A DNA stretch of 64,000 nt from Nibribacter ruber. Lineage in GTDB: Bacteria > Bacteroidota > Bacteroidia > Cytophagales > Hymenobacteraceae. The DNA lies in the NCBI RefSeq assembly GCF_009913235.1, contig NZ_CP047897.1, forward strand, positions 1,941,501 to 2,005,500, read 5' to 3'. The notes under the pieces are model-generated. The model was not told the origin of the DNA. It saw nothing but the letters and a program-made list of their open reading frames with translations, and searched no databases. Shown here piece after piece: positions 1-6,591 of this stretch (its first letter is position 1; the number at the start of each line of letters is the position of its first letter). The position numbers were made by a program, and so were the translations under genes.

Positions 1-620
1 AAGACGCTGAGGCTCTTGTCTGCCTTCAGTCCCTGCCCTGTCTTGAGCTCGTTGATGGCTGCCACCAGCGAATCCTTGGCGGTGGTGGCCAGGTTGCCAA
101 GCGTGCCTATCCAGCCACTTAAGATGCCGCCTTGCTTGGCGCTCAGCGCATTCGTAGCGCTCACACTGGCCAAGCTATCCTCTACAATGATATTGGAGAG
201 TACCGACAGCTTGCTTTTCTCAGCCAGTGTGTAGTTCTCGTCAGAAAGCTGTTTGGTGCCAGACTTATCTACTTTCAGGCTTAAGGCACCCTCTGCAGAA
301 GTGATCCTAGATTCAAGACTGGCCACGTCCAGGTATTTCTCCCAGTAGGCCGTGTTCTGGGTCGGGGCAACTGCGCTGTTGAAAGCCATTTTTACTCTCC
401 AAAGAACGTTGCCAGAAAGCCAGTAGGTGTCTGCCTCCTTGGCACCGTCTTCATAGACGCCCTTGAACTTACCGGTAAGGCCGGCAAGCTTTGGTGCGAT
501 GCCGTCCACGGCAAGAATTATGGCTGTGCGGATCTTGCCCACATCGGTCCCCCCCTGTTCCCCTGAAATAAGTTGCGCGGCAATGGATGCCTTCAGTTGC
601 GCTATTTCTTCTGCTGTCAT
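1..620 (-). CDS. Phage tail/fibre-type structural protein (partial)
   Basis: The gene starts at an ATG at 620 and runs off the left edge, so only about 206 N-terminal residues are present. The visible part reads MTAEEIAQLKASIAAQL and later has stretches such as SATNALSAKQGGILSG and LVAAINELKTGQG, a style common in phage tail-fibre and tail-associated proteins, where helical segments lead into a trimeric shaft. Its ATG overlaps the TGA of the upstream gene (ATGA), so the two are probably translationally coupled. I see no catalytic motif. The tail assignment is inferred from composition and position at the distal end of the leftward prophage operon. Confidence 0.6.
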   Translation of the reverse strand, partial: MTAEEIAQLKASIAAQLISGEQGGTDVGKIRTAIILAVDGIAPKLAGLTGKFKGVYEDGAKEADTYWLSGNVLWRVKMAFNSAVAPTQNTAYWEKYLDVASLESRITSAEGALSLKVDKSGTKQLSDENYTLAEKSKLSVLSNIIVEDSLASVSATNALSAKQGGILSGWIGTLGNLATTAKDSLVAAINELKTGQGLKADKSLSV

Positions 621-1261
621 ATCAGTATTTTAAACTCCAGTGTGAATTCACTTTCGATGGAAAGGGTCTCTCCAGGCTGCACAATTTTCACCACCTCACC
701 GTTGAACATCACCTTGATAGGTTCACCGGATCCAGAGCCTGGCACCGGTGGGTTGGCCTCTCCCAGATCAGTGACCTCAAAGTTTCCTGAGTAGAAGAAA
801 GCCGGGAATATGCTCTCGGCCTTGAAGCCAGCGGCATAAGCATTGTTTCTGGAAGGCGAGTCACCGGAGGCGTACTTGTACTCAAAGCCCAGTGAAAAAT
901 CTCTGTGGCCAGAGAATTTGAGGTAACCGTTAAAGTCCCGGTGCAGCACCACATACCGGCCGCGCATGATTTTGTAGAGCAGCTGGGCCAGTTCGGGTGT
1001 GTCTTTTGGGAAACTCCCCTTCAGGTCATGGTTGTAGTAGATGCCGCGCTGGTCCTGCTTGGGCACTAGATTGAAGCCTGCAGAGTCTCTGGTGAATACC
1101 AGCATGCCCCAAGTGGCCCCTTCCTTCAGCACAATGTCGCCGATCAGGCGCAGACCGTCCGTATCTGGGAACTGGTCCCAGTCAATGTTTGAGTGGGCGG
1201 TATAGAAGACCGCCTCAACACCACCCATGTTGTCTGAGTCAATCTGCAGGATGTTGTCCAT
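617..1261 (-). CDS. Putative phage structural protein
   Basis: A 214-aa protein from the ATG at 1261 (MDNILQID). A longer reading from a TTG at 1285 is possible, but it begins inside a GACCTTTG promoter-like box. The protein is rich in aromatic and beta-type segments (RGRYVVLHRDFNGYLKFSG, then a Pro/Gly hinge PPVPGSGSG at about residue 180) followed by a short beta-rich end. It has no signal peptide or TM segment. It ends with an ATGA overlap into the tail-type gene, so it is probably a virion component of the same module. I do not recognise the family. Confidence 0.6.
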   Translation of the reverse strand: MDNILQIDSDNMGGVEAVFYTAHSNIDWDQFPDTDGLRLIGDIVLKEGATWGMLVFTRDSAGFNLVPKQDQRGIYYNHDLKGSFPKDTPELAQLLYKIMRGRYVVLHRDFNGYLKFSGHRDFSLGFEYKYASGDSPSRNNAYAAGFKAESIFPAFFYSGNFEVTDLGEANPPVPGSGSGEPIKVMFNGEVVKIVQPGETLSIESEFTLEFKILI

Positions 1262-1352
1262 AATAGGGAAAAGATTATGGGGCAAAGGTCACACGCGCAG
1301 GCGCATTCAGAAAGGACACCTATTACAGCAGGTATGGTAGGGAGAGGCACAA

Positions 1353-1382
1353 GAAAAAACCCCCACCAGTCTGGCAGGGGTT
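1353..1382 (-). terminator. Rho-independent terminator
   Basis: On the minus strand a nested hairpin (AACCCC/GGGGTT outer stem, CCAG/CTGG inner stem) is followed by a run of Ts. It lies downstream of the 186-aa gene at 1468-2028 and just before the structural genes, so it separates an early or accessory transcript from the late genes. Confidence 0.75.
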
Positions 1383-1410
1383 CTTGGGTAAGCTAGTTTT
1401 GGGGGTAAGT

Positions 1411-1440
1411 TATTTGACCTGTTTTCCTGAAAACACCGTG
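1411..1440. repeat. Degenerate copy of the dispersed palindrome
   Basis: The core GACCTGTTTTCCTGAAAACA resembles the centre of the palindrome family found downstream in the window. The outer TTTTTGG/CCAAAAA arms are mostly lost. Confidence 0.35.
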
Positions 1441-1467
1441 TAAAAGCGAGGGACAAAACTGAAAGTA

Positions 1468-2028
1468 CTAAGCGGCCATTTTCGCAACTTTTTTTTGCAG
1501 ATAACGTGAGTCCAGTGCCTTTACCGTTTGGAGAGTAAAAAGGAAAGGAAGGAAGTCTACTCCCTTTAACCTTTTCTTGCCGGCCTTGTTCTTCTTTGCC
1601 CAGTAGCGCTGGTAGGCTTTCTTCAATGCGTCAAACTTCACATCGGTTTCATCAAAGCCATACTTGGCCATGAAGACCTCAATGGCCTGCTTCTGCTCCA
1701 CGCCGAACATCTCCAAAAATTCAATTATACCGAACATCTCGGCCTCAATCAGGTCCTGCACCAATGTGTTGAATTGGTGGGCCGTCTCAGAGCTAACGTT
1801 GCGGCAACCGCGCTCAAAGAAGGAGTGCTCACCCACGTTAACCTTAAAGACGCAGGGGTACCCAGCCACAAAAGAATCAAACTGGCTGTCAATGTTCTCA
1901 CGGCGCAGCATACTGAAAAGAGCAATGCCCAGATGGGTTCTCTTGTTCAGACGGAAGCCACGGGGGAATTTCTCAGCCAGGAATTTTGAGACGTGGGATT
2001 TGACAGGAATCTCGATGGGTAGCTGCAT
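1468..2028 (-). CDS. Conserved-looking prophage protein of unknown function
   Basis: A 186-aa cytoplasmic protein with no TM or signal peptide. The N-terminal half has basic patches (KSHVSKFLAEKFPRGFRLNK) and an acidic middle (IEAEMFGIIEFLEMFGVEQ). The C-terminal third is strongly basic (YQRYWAKKNKAGKKRLKG, then QKKVAKMAA), which suggests nucleic acid or virion contact. It is followed by a good terminator at 1353-1382 and preceded by a roughly 130-bp gap with a perfect DnaA box, so it is probably its own transcription unit. Family not recognised. Confidence 0.6.
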   Translation of the reverse strand: MQLPIEIPVKSHVSKFLAEKFPRGFRLNKRTHLGIALFSMLRRENIDSQFDSFVAGYPCVFKVNVGEHSFFERGCRNVSSETAHQFNTLVQDLIEAEMFGIIEFLEMFGVEQKQAIEVFMAKYGFDETDVKFDALKKAYQRYWAKKNKAGKKRLKGVDFLPFLFTLQTVKALDSRYLQKKVAKMAA

Positions 2029-2085
2029 AGGGAATATGTAATAAGATACATAAATTTCTCTATATATCTCACTGCTGGAAAGGAC

Positions 2086-2094
2086 TTATCCACA
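2086..2094 (+). promoter_or_regulatory. Perfect DnaA box
   Basis: TTATCCACA lies in the 128-bp gap between the 186-aa and 75-aa prophage genes. It is a single site without clustered copies, so a role in replication is only possible. Confidence 0.4.
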
Positions 2095-2156
2095 CAATTA
2101 GTTCAGTGTAGAAAAAGGTCTTCCAGACTACTGCAGCCGCCTAATTATCTTCCGCT

Positions 2157-2384
2157 CTAAACCTGTTCCAGGAAGCCGTTGGCCATCAGATCTTGTGCGA
2201 AATTCTCGGTGGAGTCGGTGCGTATGACTGAGCCACGCTGGATCATGCAGCGGTCTGCCACTTGGCGCATGAAATCAGGCAAATCAGAAGAAGGCGTGAA
2301 GCTTTGCTCCTGCATCTGGGTCACCAGTGACAGGAAGGAGGAGGCGTTGATCTCGCCTCCCCCCAGTACCTTGTATTTTTTCAT
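2157..2384 (-). CDS. Small protein in an operon with the amidoligase
   Basis: A 75-aa protein beginning MKKYKVLGGGEINASSF, 10 bp downstream of the amidoligase stop and on the same strand, so almost certainly co-transcribed. It is predicted soluble, with alternating polar and hydrophobic residues, two Gln/Glu-rich helices and one Cys. Amidoligases of this class need a peptide or small-molecule substrate; a short tightly linked protein is a natural candidate substrate or partner, but that is inference. No known family recognised. Confidence 0.65.
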   Translation of the reverse strand: MKKYKVLGGGEINASSFLSLVTQMQEQSFTPSSDLPDFMRQVADRCMIQRGSVIRTDSTENFAQDLMANGFLEQV

Positions 2385-2394
2385 TCTCTCTTTT

Positions 2395-3327
2395 TTAAGC
2401 CGCTAAGGTAGTAATGCGCTCGCGGTAGAAATTTACGATGTTTACGTGGTTAAAAGTAGTAAGGGAGTCAATACTTTGCTCGGTGGCCACCTTATCTTTT
2501 GAGAAGTCTATCAGGTTGTTAAGGAAGCGCACCCAGTTCTCTACCTTCTCAAATTCTATGGTACCAGAGTGCTGTCTGAACTCTACCGTACCGTGTCTGA
2601 AGAAGCTTTCCACATTCAGCTTGCTGTAGCGGCTCTGGCCGTTTACCTTCTCGGCTATCTTCTCCAAAGTGGTGCATCCCTCAATGGCGGTGTAGGCGGC
2701 GGCTTTGCTGGAGAACCTGTTCAGAAGGCTTTTGCAGTACATGTTGTTGCTGCCTCTGCGGCTTACCGGCATGAAGCTATCTATCAGGCCTTCGTAGTTT
2801 AGGTAGTTCTTGAAAAGGTTCTTCCACTGGGCCAGTCCGAAGTCTGCGGCTCCGAAGTGGATGTGCATCCCGCAGCTCTTGTTTACTTTGGCGTTGCAGC
2901 GTTTAAGTACTTGGCAAACTTTCTTAAGTTCTTCAATACCAGCCTCGCCTTGCAATACTGGGCTTACCAGTTCAAAAGCCTCCTGCCCGCTTACCGAGGC
3001 GTCCGTCACAAGTTTCCAGTGGTTTCTGGTGGTATGGTTGTAGCCTTCTATCTCTATGCTGATACCTGCGGCGGCAAGCTCTGCCTTCAGGCGCGTCATG
3101 CTTACGCCGTATGCCTCTATTTCTACGCCAAAGGTTCTGTTGAAAATTGCGGCGGTGGCGGCGGCTATCTGGCCTCTGCGTTGCATGGCCGCATATACGT
3201 TCTGTACAAAGCCGTACCCTACGCCCATCATCTCGGCTACCTGCTTGCGGGTGAAGCCAAGAGTCAGAAGCTGTTGCATTTTGTAGGTTTTGGTGCTTGG
3301 TAAGGCTAGTATTTCTGCTGCTGTCAT
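2395..3327 (-). CDS. HTH-fused amidoligase-family enzyme
   Basis: A 310-aa protein with two parts. Residues 20-50 form a helix-turn-helix-like segment (FTRKQVAEMMGVGYGFVQNV). From about residue 62 there is an amidoligase-type ATP-dependent ligase domain of the glutamine-synthetase-like fold: FGVEIE (66-71), WKLVTDAS (about 104-111), ELVSP (119-123) and CGMHIHFG (152-159), the signature acidic, basic and His positions of the family. Such enzymes join an amine to a carboxylate in a small molecule or peptide. The gene has a duplicated 62-bp leader ending at its ATG and a 75-aa gene directly downstream. The HTH raises the possibility that the ligase also regulates its own promoter. Domain call is good; substrate unknown. 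Confidence 0.8.
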   Translation of the reverse strand: MTAAEILALPSTKTYKMQQLLTLGFTRKQVAEMMGVGYGFVQNVYAAMQRRGQIAAATAAIFNRTFGVEIEAYGVSMTRLKAELAAAGISIEIEGYNHTTRNHWKLVTDASVSGQEAFELVSPVLQGEAGIEELKKVCQVLKRCNAKVNKSCGMHIHFGAADFGLAQWKNLFKNYLNYEGLIDSFMPVSRRGSNNMYCKSLLNRFSSKAAAYTAIEGCTTLEKIAEKVNGQSRYSKLNVESFFRHGTVEFRQHSGTIEFEKVENWVRFLNNLIDFSKDKVATEQSIDSLTTFNHVNIVNFYRERITTLAA

Positions 3328-3386
3328 GGTCGTATAGCGTTTTATTGTTGAGTCTAAGTACGACCATTAACCGGCACACATCAAGT
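3325..3386 (-). repeat. Leader repeat copy A (amidoligase gene)
   Basis: A 62-bp segment ending at the amidoligase ATG. It matches 3702-3763 with about 7 mismatches, including an identical 22-nt core. TGGTCGTA and TACGACCA flank the core as a perfect inverted repeat, so the transcript could fold a hairpin that ends at the start codon. Confidence 0.7.
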
Positions 3387-3533
3387 TATCAATACACTCT
3401 TTTTCAAGTTGTTGCAAAGTTCTTTAATACCACAAATCATGCACTGGAACAGTGCAATCAAACAATAAAGGCAGTACCTCCCTCCCCTCCAGAACATAAC
3501 TGCAGGGGTTGGGTTTCCGGTAAATTCAGGATC

Positions 3534-3704
3534 CTAGAATACGCTTACCTCTATGCCACCGGCCTTTACAAGTATTGAGATGTGGCGGTTAAGCGCTACG
3601 TGGTAAAGTCCGTTCAAAAGTACTATGCCCCACTTGGCTTGGTTCTCGGTACCGTTGTGAAAGCTTCTGGCGGTTTCTACTTTTGAAAATCTGAAGGTTG
3701 ACAT
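3534..3704 (-). CDS. Small 56-aa prophage protein with duplicated leader
   Basis: I start it at the ATG at 3704 (MSTFRFSKVETARSF) rather than at an upstream start, because the 62-bp leader shared with the amidoligase gene ends exactly at this ATG. The product is 56 aa and basic, with the segment KWGIVLLNGLYHVALNRH. A similar KWGIV segment occurs in the 53-aa protein at 4512-4673, so the two may belong to one small-protein family. No TM or signal peptide. Function unknown. Confidence 0.6.
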   Translation of the reverse strand: MSTFRFSKVETARSFHNGTENQAKWGIVLLNGLYHVALNRHISILVKAGGIEVSVF

Positions 3705-3763
3705 GGTGGTATGGCGTTTTATTGTTGAGTCTAAGCACGCCAATTAATCGGCTCACATCAAGT
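3702..3763 (-). repeat. Leader repeat copy B (56-aa gene)
   Basis: Direct repeat of 3325-3386, ending at the ATG of the 56-aa gene. The matching block further upstream (GTTCTTTAATACCAC near 3418 and near 3797) is also shared, so a whole control region of roughly 130 bp seems to have been duplicated. The arms here are TGGCGT/ACGCCA instead of those in copy A. Confidence 0.7.
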
Positions 3764-3855
3764 CAATTGCGCTTTAATTAACCTCAATTCTGAAGGTTCT
3801 TTAATACCACCAATTATATCTGAAATGGTGCAATTAAGGCAATAGAAAAAGCTGG

Positions 3856-4497
3856 CTATTTACCGGCTTTTTCTATGAGTGCTTTCTTTATTTTCTGAAC
3901 GGTTTGGTTGGAAACCTCGCAGAGCTTTGCAACTTCCCGGATGCTTTTGCCTGATTTAAGAAGGCGCACCGCCTTGGGATTTTCCTCCAGCAGCTTCTTA
4001 TCGGTTTTCACGGATCCCTTTGGTCTGCCGATCACCTTGTTTTTGCGCCTGGCCTCTTCCAGACCTGACCGGATGCGCTCACCTAATTGCTCTGTCTCAG
4101 AACTGGCCAGTTCAGCAAGGATGACAAACACAAGATTAGCGGCTGGGTTCTTTCTGCCGTCATCTAACAGCGTCTCAAGGTTCAGGCTTTTCACGAAGAC
4201 CGAGACTTTCAACTCCGTGAACCGGTCAATGAGATTCAATATCTCTGAGGTCTTGCGGCCAAGCCTTGAAATCTCAGAGACCAGCACCTTTTGGATGGCG
4301 CCAGTCTCTGCAAGTTTAATGAGTTGCAGTAGCTCTGGCCGTTCCTCCTTTTTCCGTTTAGTTGCAGAGCCAACCTCCTGAAAGATTTGCACTACCTGGA
4401 ATTGATGCTTAGTGGCCAGTAACTCAAGTTCACTGATCTGGCGCTGGTAGTCTTGTCTCTTGCTGGAAACCCGTACATATAAGGCTACTGGCGTCAT
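3856..4497 (-). CDS. Serine recombinase (resolvase/invertase family)
   Basis: A 213-aa small serine recombinase. The N-terminus MTPVALYVRVSSKRQ has the catalytic Ser of the YxRVSS motif. The catalytic domain continues with ISRLGRKTSEILNLIDRF and the Arg/Glu helix LASSETEQLGERIRSGLEEA, followed by the GRPKGS hinge and a C-terminal HTH (EVAKLCEVSNQTVQKIKKAL). Length is normal for a resolvase or invertase. It lies beside two direct 62-bp repeats (3325-3386, 3702-3763). Direct repeats would give resolution rather than inversion, but no classical crossover dinucleotide is evident. It is less likely to be the prophage integrase, since a tyrosine integrase sits at 14257-15600. Confidence 0.9.
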   Translation of the reverse strand: MTPVALYVRVSSKRQDYQRQISELELLATKHQFQVVQIFQEVGSATKRKKEERPELLQLIKLAETGAIQKVLVSEISRLGRKTSEILNLIDRFTELKVSVFVKSLNLETLLDDGRKNPAANLVFVILAELASSETEQLGERIRSGLEEARRKNKVIGRPKGSVKTDKKLLEENPKAVRLLKSGKSIREVAKLCEVSNQTVQKIKKALIEKAGK

Positions 4498-4511
4498 AGA
4501 TTAATCGTTAG

Positions 4512-4673
4512 TTATTTTAATAAACAAGAATAAACAACCTGACGTTGAATGACCTTTCCTTGGTTATCAAGAATGGAAACGATGCCCCATTTCAGGCCTT
4601 TCACATCTTTGACAGACCAGGTATTAAAAGGCTTTTCAGGAAGTGGCTTTTCAGGAAATAGAGAGAGTTGCAT
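4512..4673 (-). CDS. Small 53-aa prophage protein (KWGIV type)
   Basis: ATG at 4673, stop TAA at 4512-4514, 53 aa. The N-terminus MQLSLFPEKPLPEKPF is Pro-rich, and the second half GLKWGIVSILDNQGKVI resembles KWGIVLLNG in the 56-aa protein at 3534-3704. It lies 14 bp upstream of the serine recombinase on the same strand and 10 bp downstream of the next gene, as expected for a real small gene in the leftward early operon. Function unknown. Confidence 0.55.
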   Translation of the reverse strand: MQLSLFPEKPLPEKPFNTWSVKDVKGLKWGIVSILDNQGKVIQRQVVYSCLLK

Positions 4674-4683
4674 AATCATTAGT

Positions 4684-4926
4684 TTAGTCTTCGTTTTCTA
4701 CTTGATGACCAGGGCACCCGCCGCCGAAATGGTCAAACCCTTCACAGTCTGCGCTACATGGTAAGAGCTTCCATCCTTTAGCTTGGCATTCAGCAAGAAA
4801 CTTTCTTGCCTCAGAATCAGATAAAGCTCTGCCGTTTTTTTCAACTATTCCTGTTAGCTTCTTGCGTTTAAAATTTCTCAACAGCCCTTCTATATTGGTT
4901 GAGAGGTGCATTCTTTTAGTTGGCAT
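4684..4926 (-). CDS. Small Cys-rich prophage protein
   Basis: An 80-aa protein from MPTKRMHLSTNIEG; an ATG two codons upstream at 4932 overlaps the previous stop and is equally possible. The basic N-terminal half (LRNFKRKKLTG) is followed by ARKFLAECQAKGWKLLPC and a Cys/His cluster (CSADCEGFDHFGGGCPGH) that could bind zinc. I have the impression of similar small proteins in other Bacteroidota phages, without a known role. Confidence 0.6.
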   Translation of the reverse strand: MPTKRMHLSTNIEGLLRNFKRKKLTGIVEKNGRALSDSEARKFLAECQAKGWKLLPCSADCEGFDHFGGGCPGHQVENED

Positions 4927-4931
4927 AATCA

Positions 4932-5111
4932 TTAGGTTTTTGTCTTTCTTTTCATGTGTTCCGCAAAAGCAATCCTAAATCTTAACTCTTGGGTCAGTTT
5001 GTTCAGGTACTTTTTGCGGCGGTTCTCCTTTTTCAAAAACACTCGGTATGCTTCCGGCCATTCTTTGGGGTTAACCCGGTGCTTATAGCTGTATCTAAGT
5101 CGTTTTACCAT
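4932..5111 (-). CDS. Small basic 59-aa prophage protein
   Basis: ATG at 5111, TAA at 4932-4934. The product is 59 aa and very basic (MVKRLRYSYKHRVNPKEW, then KKENRRKKYLNKL), helical with no TM. It ends in an overlap with one possible ATG of the next gene and starts 5 bp after the stop of the 84-aa gene, so it fits tightly into the operon. It may bind nucleic acid, judging by charge only. Confidence 0.55.
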   Translation of the reverse strand: MVKRLRYSYKHRVNPKEWPEAYRVFLKKENRRKKYLNKLTQELRFRIAFAEHMKRKTKT

Positions 5112-5116
5112 TAAGT

Positions 5117-5371
5117 TTATAAAGCATGTCTGGCCAAAAACTCTTCAGCAGAAGCTTCTGAATAATCTCTTATAAATGCTCTGGCTTGCTCTGGCAATTC
5201 AAACTCTATTTCCTCAAACTTGAACACCGACTCTCCATCTTCTTCATGAGTGTCTTTAAGCCAGGCTTGCACCGTCACGGTCTGGTCAAAATCTTGTGTT
5301 TCCTCATTCTGTGTTTCGGCTCTATAAATAAGCACGTCTTGGTTTTGGGTATTTAGAATTTTGTGGTCCAT
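5117..5371 (-). CDS. Small acidic prophage protein
   Basis: 84 aa, strongly acidic, starting MDHKILNTQNQDVLIYRAET, with an Asp/Glu-rich C-terminal half (KFEEIEFELPEQARAFI). No TM or signal peptide. Acidic small phage proteins sometimes mimic DNA or act as inhibitors, but nothing here shows that specifically. Confidence 0.55.
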   Translation of the reverse strand: MDHKILNTQNQDVLIYRAETQNEETQDFDQTVTVQAWLKDTHEEDGESVFKFEEIEFELPEQARAFIRDYSEASAEEFLARHAL

Positions 5372-5430
5372 TTTATTTGGATTGTAGTGTTAAAAAGAAG
5401 TGGTTAAAGAGGTACAAAAAACGAAGGGTG

Positions 5431-5470
5431 AAAAGTGGCCTGATTTCTCAAAAACAGGCCTCAAAACAAG
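5431..5470. repeat. Degenerate dispersed palindrome
   Basis: GTGGCCTGATTTCTC followed by AAAAACAGGCC keeps the GGCCTG/CAGGCC arms of the palindrome family, but the outer T5/A5 arms are lost. It lies between two small leftward prophage genes and could act as a weak terminator. Confidence 0.45.
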
Positions 5471-5505
5471 GACTCTTTTTTCAGCACACTTTTTCTGAAT
5501 TATGG

Positions 5506-5772
5506 TCACTTATTGAAGTGATGTTCTGCCAGAGCCTTTGCCTGGTTTATAGAAGAAAGCGCGCAGGCATTCACATATTCATCTGCCTTACAATCCTTCA
5601 GCCAGTAGCTCCATTCTGAGGCAGGAGCTTCTGTCACGCCATGGGCTATATCCCAGAACTTTTTATGCCCCACCCCTATTTCACCACCTGATATCTGGCC
5701 TATTTTATCTCCATCTCTCAGGATGTTAAGGCCACCCTGCTCATTGTCTTTATATTCTAAGTTTGAGTTCAT
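5506..5772 (-). CDS. Small prophage protein of unknown function
   Basis: 88 aa, starting MNSNLEYKDNEQGGLNIL, Gly-rich in the first half (DGDKIGQISGGEIGVGHKKF), ending in a helix. Soluble. It is followed by a degenerate palindrome and preceded by about 155 bp with no ORF I can support. Family not recognised. Confidence 0.55.
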   Translation of the reverse strand: MNSNLEYKDNEQGGLNILRDGDKIGQISGGEIGVGHKKFWDIAHGVTEAPASEWSYWLKDCKADEYVNACALSSINQAKALAEHHFNK

Positions 5773-5927
5773 AAAGTATATTTTAAAATGTGGGTTGGGA
5801 AATTGCCGTCTCTCCGGCTGTCAATCCATTGCTGTCTTAGAGGGCACAACTCACGCGCCTCCCTACCTCTTGTCAGATCAGCCTTACCGCCGCTGGATTT
5901 ATCGCTCGTCTTATGCTAGGGAAGCGC

Positions 5928-6296
5928 TTATGTCTTGAAAGATGCCACGTTCAGATTGATGGCCTTTTGCTGGACTTTTCCCAAAATCACCTGCAATACC
6001 TGGTTGCAAGTGTTGATGGAGATGCAGAGTTGGACGGCCAGCAGCTCATCCCATTTGAAGTTGAATTTGAACGGGCTGGGCTTTGGTTTCATGGCCTCGG
6101 TAGATGCTCTGGCCGTAAGCCGCTTGCAAACTTTTGCCAGGGGTTTGAGGGCTAATGCCTCTTCTTGTGTCAACTGGCGCTCCTGGGTGGTGTAGATGAT
6201 GAATTCGTGAATGGCCAGAGCAAGGGCCATCGCCTCCAGACGGTTGGTCTCAATCGCCTGCTGGGCAAATTGATCAGTTCCAAGCACCGTCTTCAA
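5928..6296 (-). CDS. Helical prophage protein of unknown function
   Basis: 122 aa if started at the TTG at 6296, which overlaps the upstream gene by 23 bp and has GAGGAAC just upstream; an ATG at 6230 would give 100 aa. The sequence is Ala/Leu-rich and helical (MALALAIHEFIIYTTQERQL, EALALKPLAKVCKRLTARA), then PKPSPFKFNFKWDELL. No motif recognised. Start is uncertain. Confidence 0.5.
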   Translation of the reverse strand: MKTVLGTDQFAQQAIETNRLEAMALALAIHEFIIYTTQERQLTQEEALALKPLAKVCKRLTARASTEAMKPKPSPFKFNFKWDELLAVQLCISINTCNQVLQVILGKVQQKAINLNVASFKT

Positions 6297-6537
6297 ATCT
6301 ATCTAGTTCCTCTTCCGTGCGGTTGTCATAGATCAGCGCCTTGGCAACGCTGGCACCCCATTTCTCCACCATCTTGCGGAGACGGCCGTAGCCTAGGTTC
6401 ATGTCTGGGATGGCAGAGTTTCTGGCCAGATCCCGGCTGTAGAATTTGCGGCTGTTGCCGTCTTTGAAGTAAACGACCGCTTTGGTAAGCGAGGTCTCGA
6501 CCATCTTCTGGCCTGCCTTTGTTCTTTCCTGGTTCAT
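6274..6537 (-). CDS. Small basic prophage protein
   Basis: 87 aa, starting MNQERTKAGQKMVETS. The core TKAVVYFKDGNSRKFYSRD is a beta-hairpin-like segment followed by MNLGYGRLRKMVEKWG. An internal ATG (MVETSLTK) is an alternative start. It lies just downstream of the replication-type gene. Function unknown; the basic character suggests a nucleic acid or protein partner. Confidence 0.55.
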   Translation of the reverse strand: MNQERTKAGQKMVETSLTKAVVYFKDGNSRKFYSRDLARNSAIPDMNLGYGRLRKMVEKWGASVAKALIYDNRTEEELDRFEDGAWN

Positions 6538-6591
6538 GCTGAATTGATTTTGCGTGGTATGGATCGGTTAAAAAAATGCTATTGCTTTTAG

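Noticed and set aside
2086-2094. Chromosomal origin of replication from scattered DnaA boxes
   Set aside because: Boxes are single and far apart (2.1, 7.3, 7.5, 26.4 kb), with no dnaA or other origin-linked cluster near.
3325-3763. CRISPR array
   Set aside because: Only two long direct repeats, no regular short repeats or spacers, no cas genes anywhere in the window.
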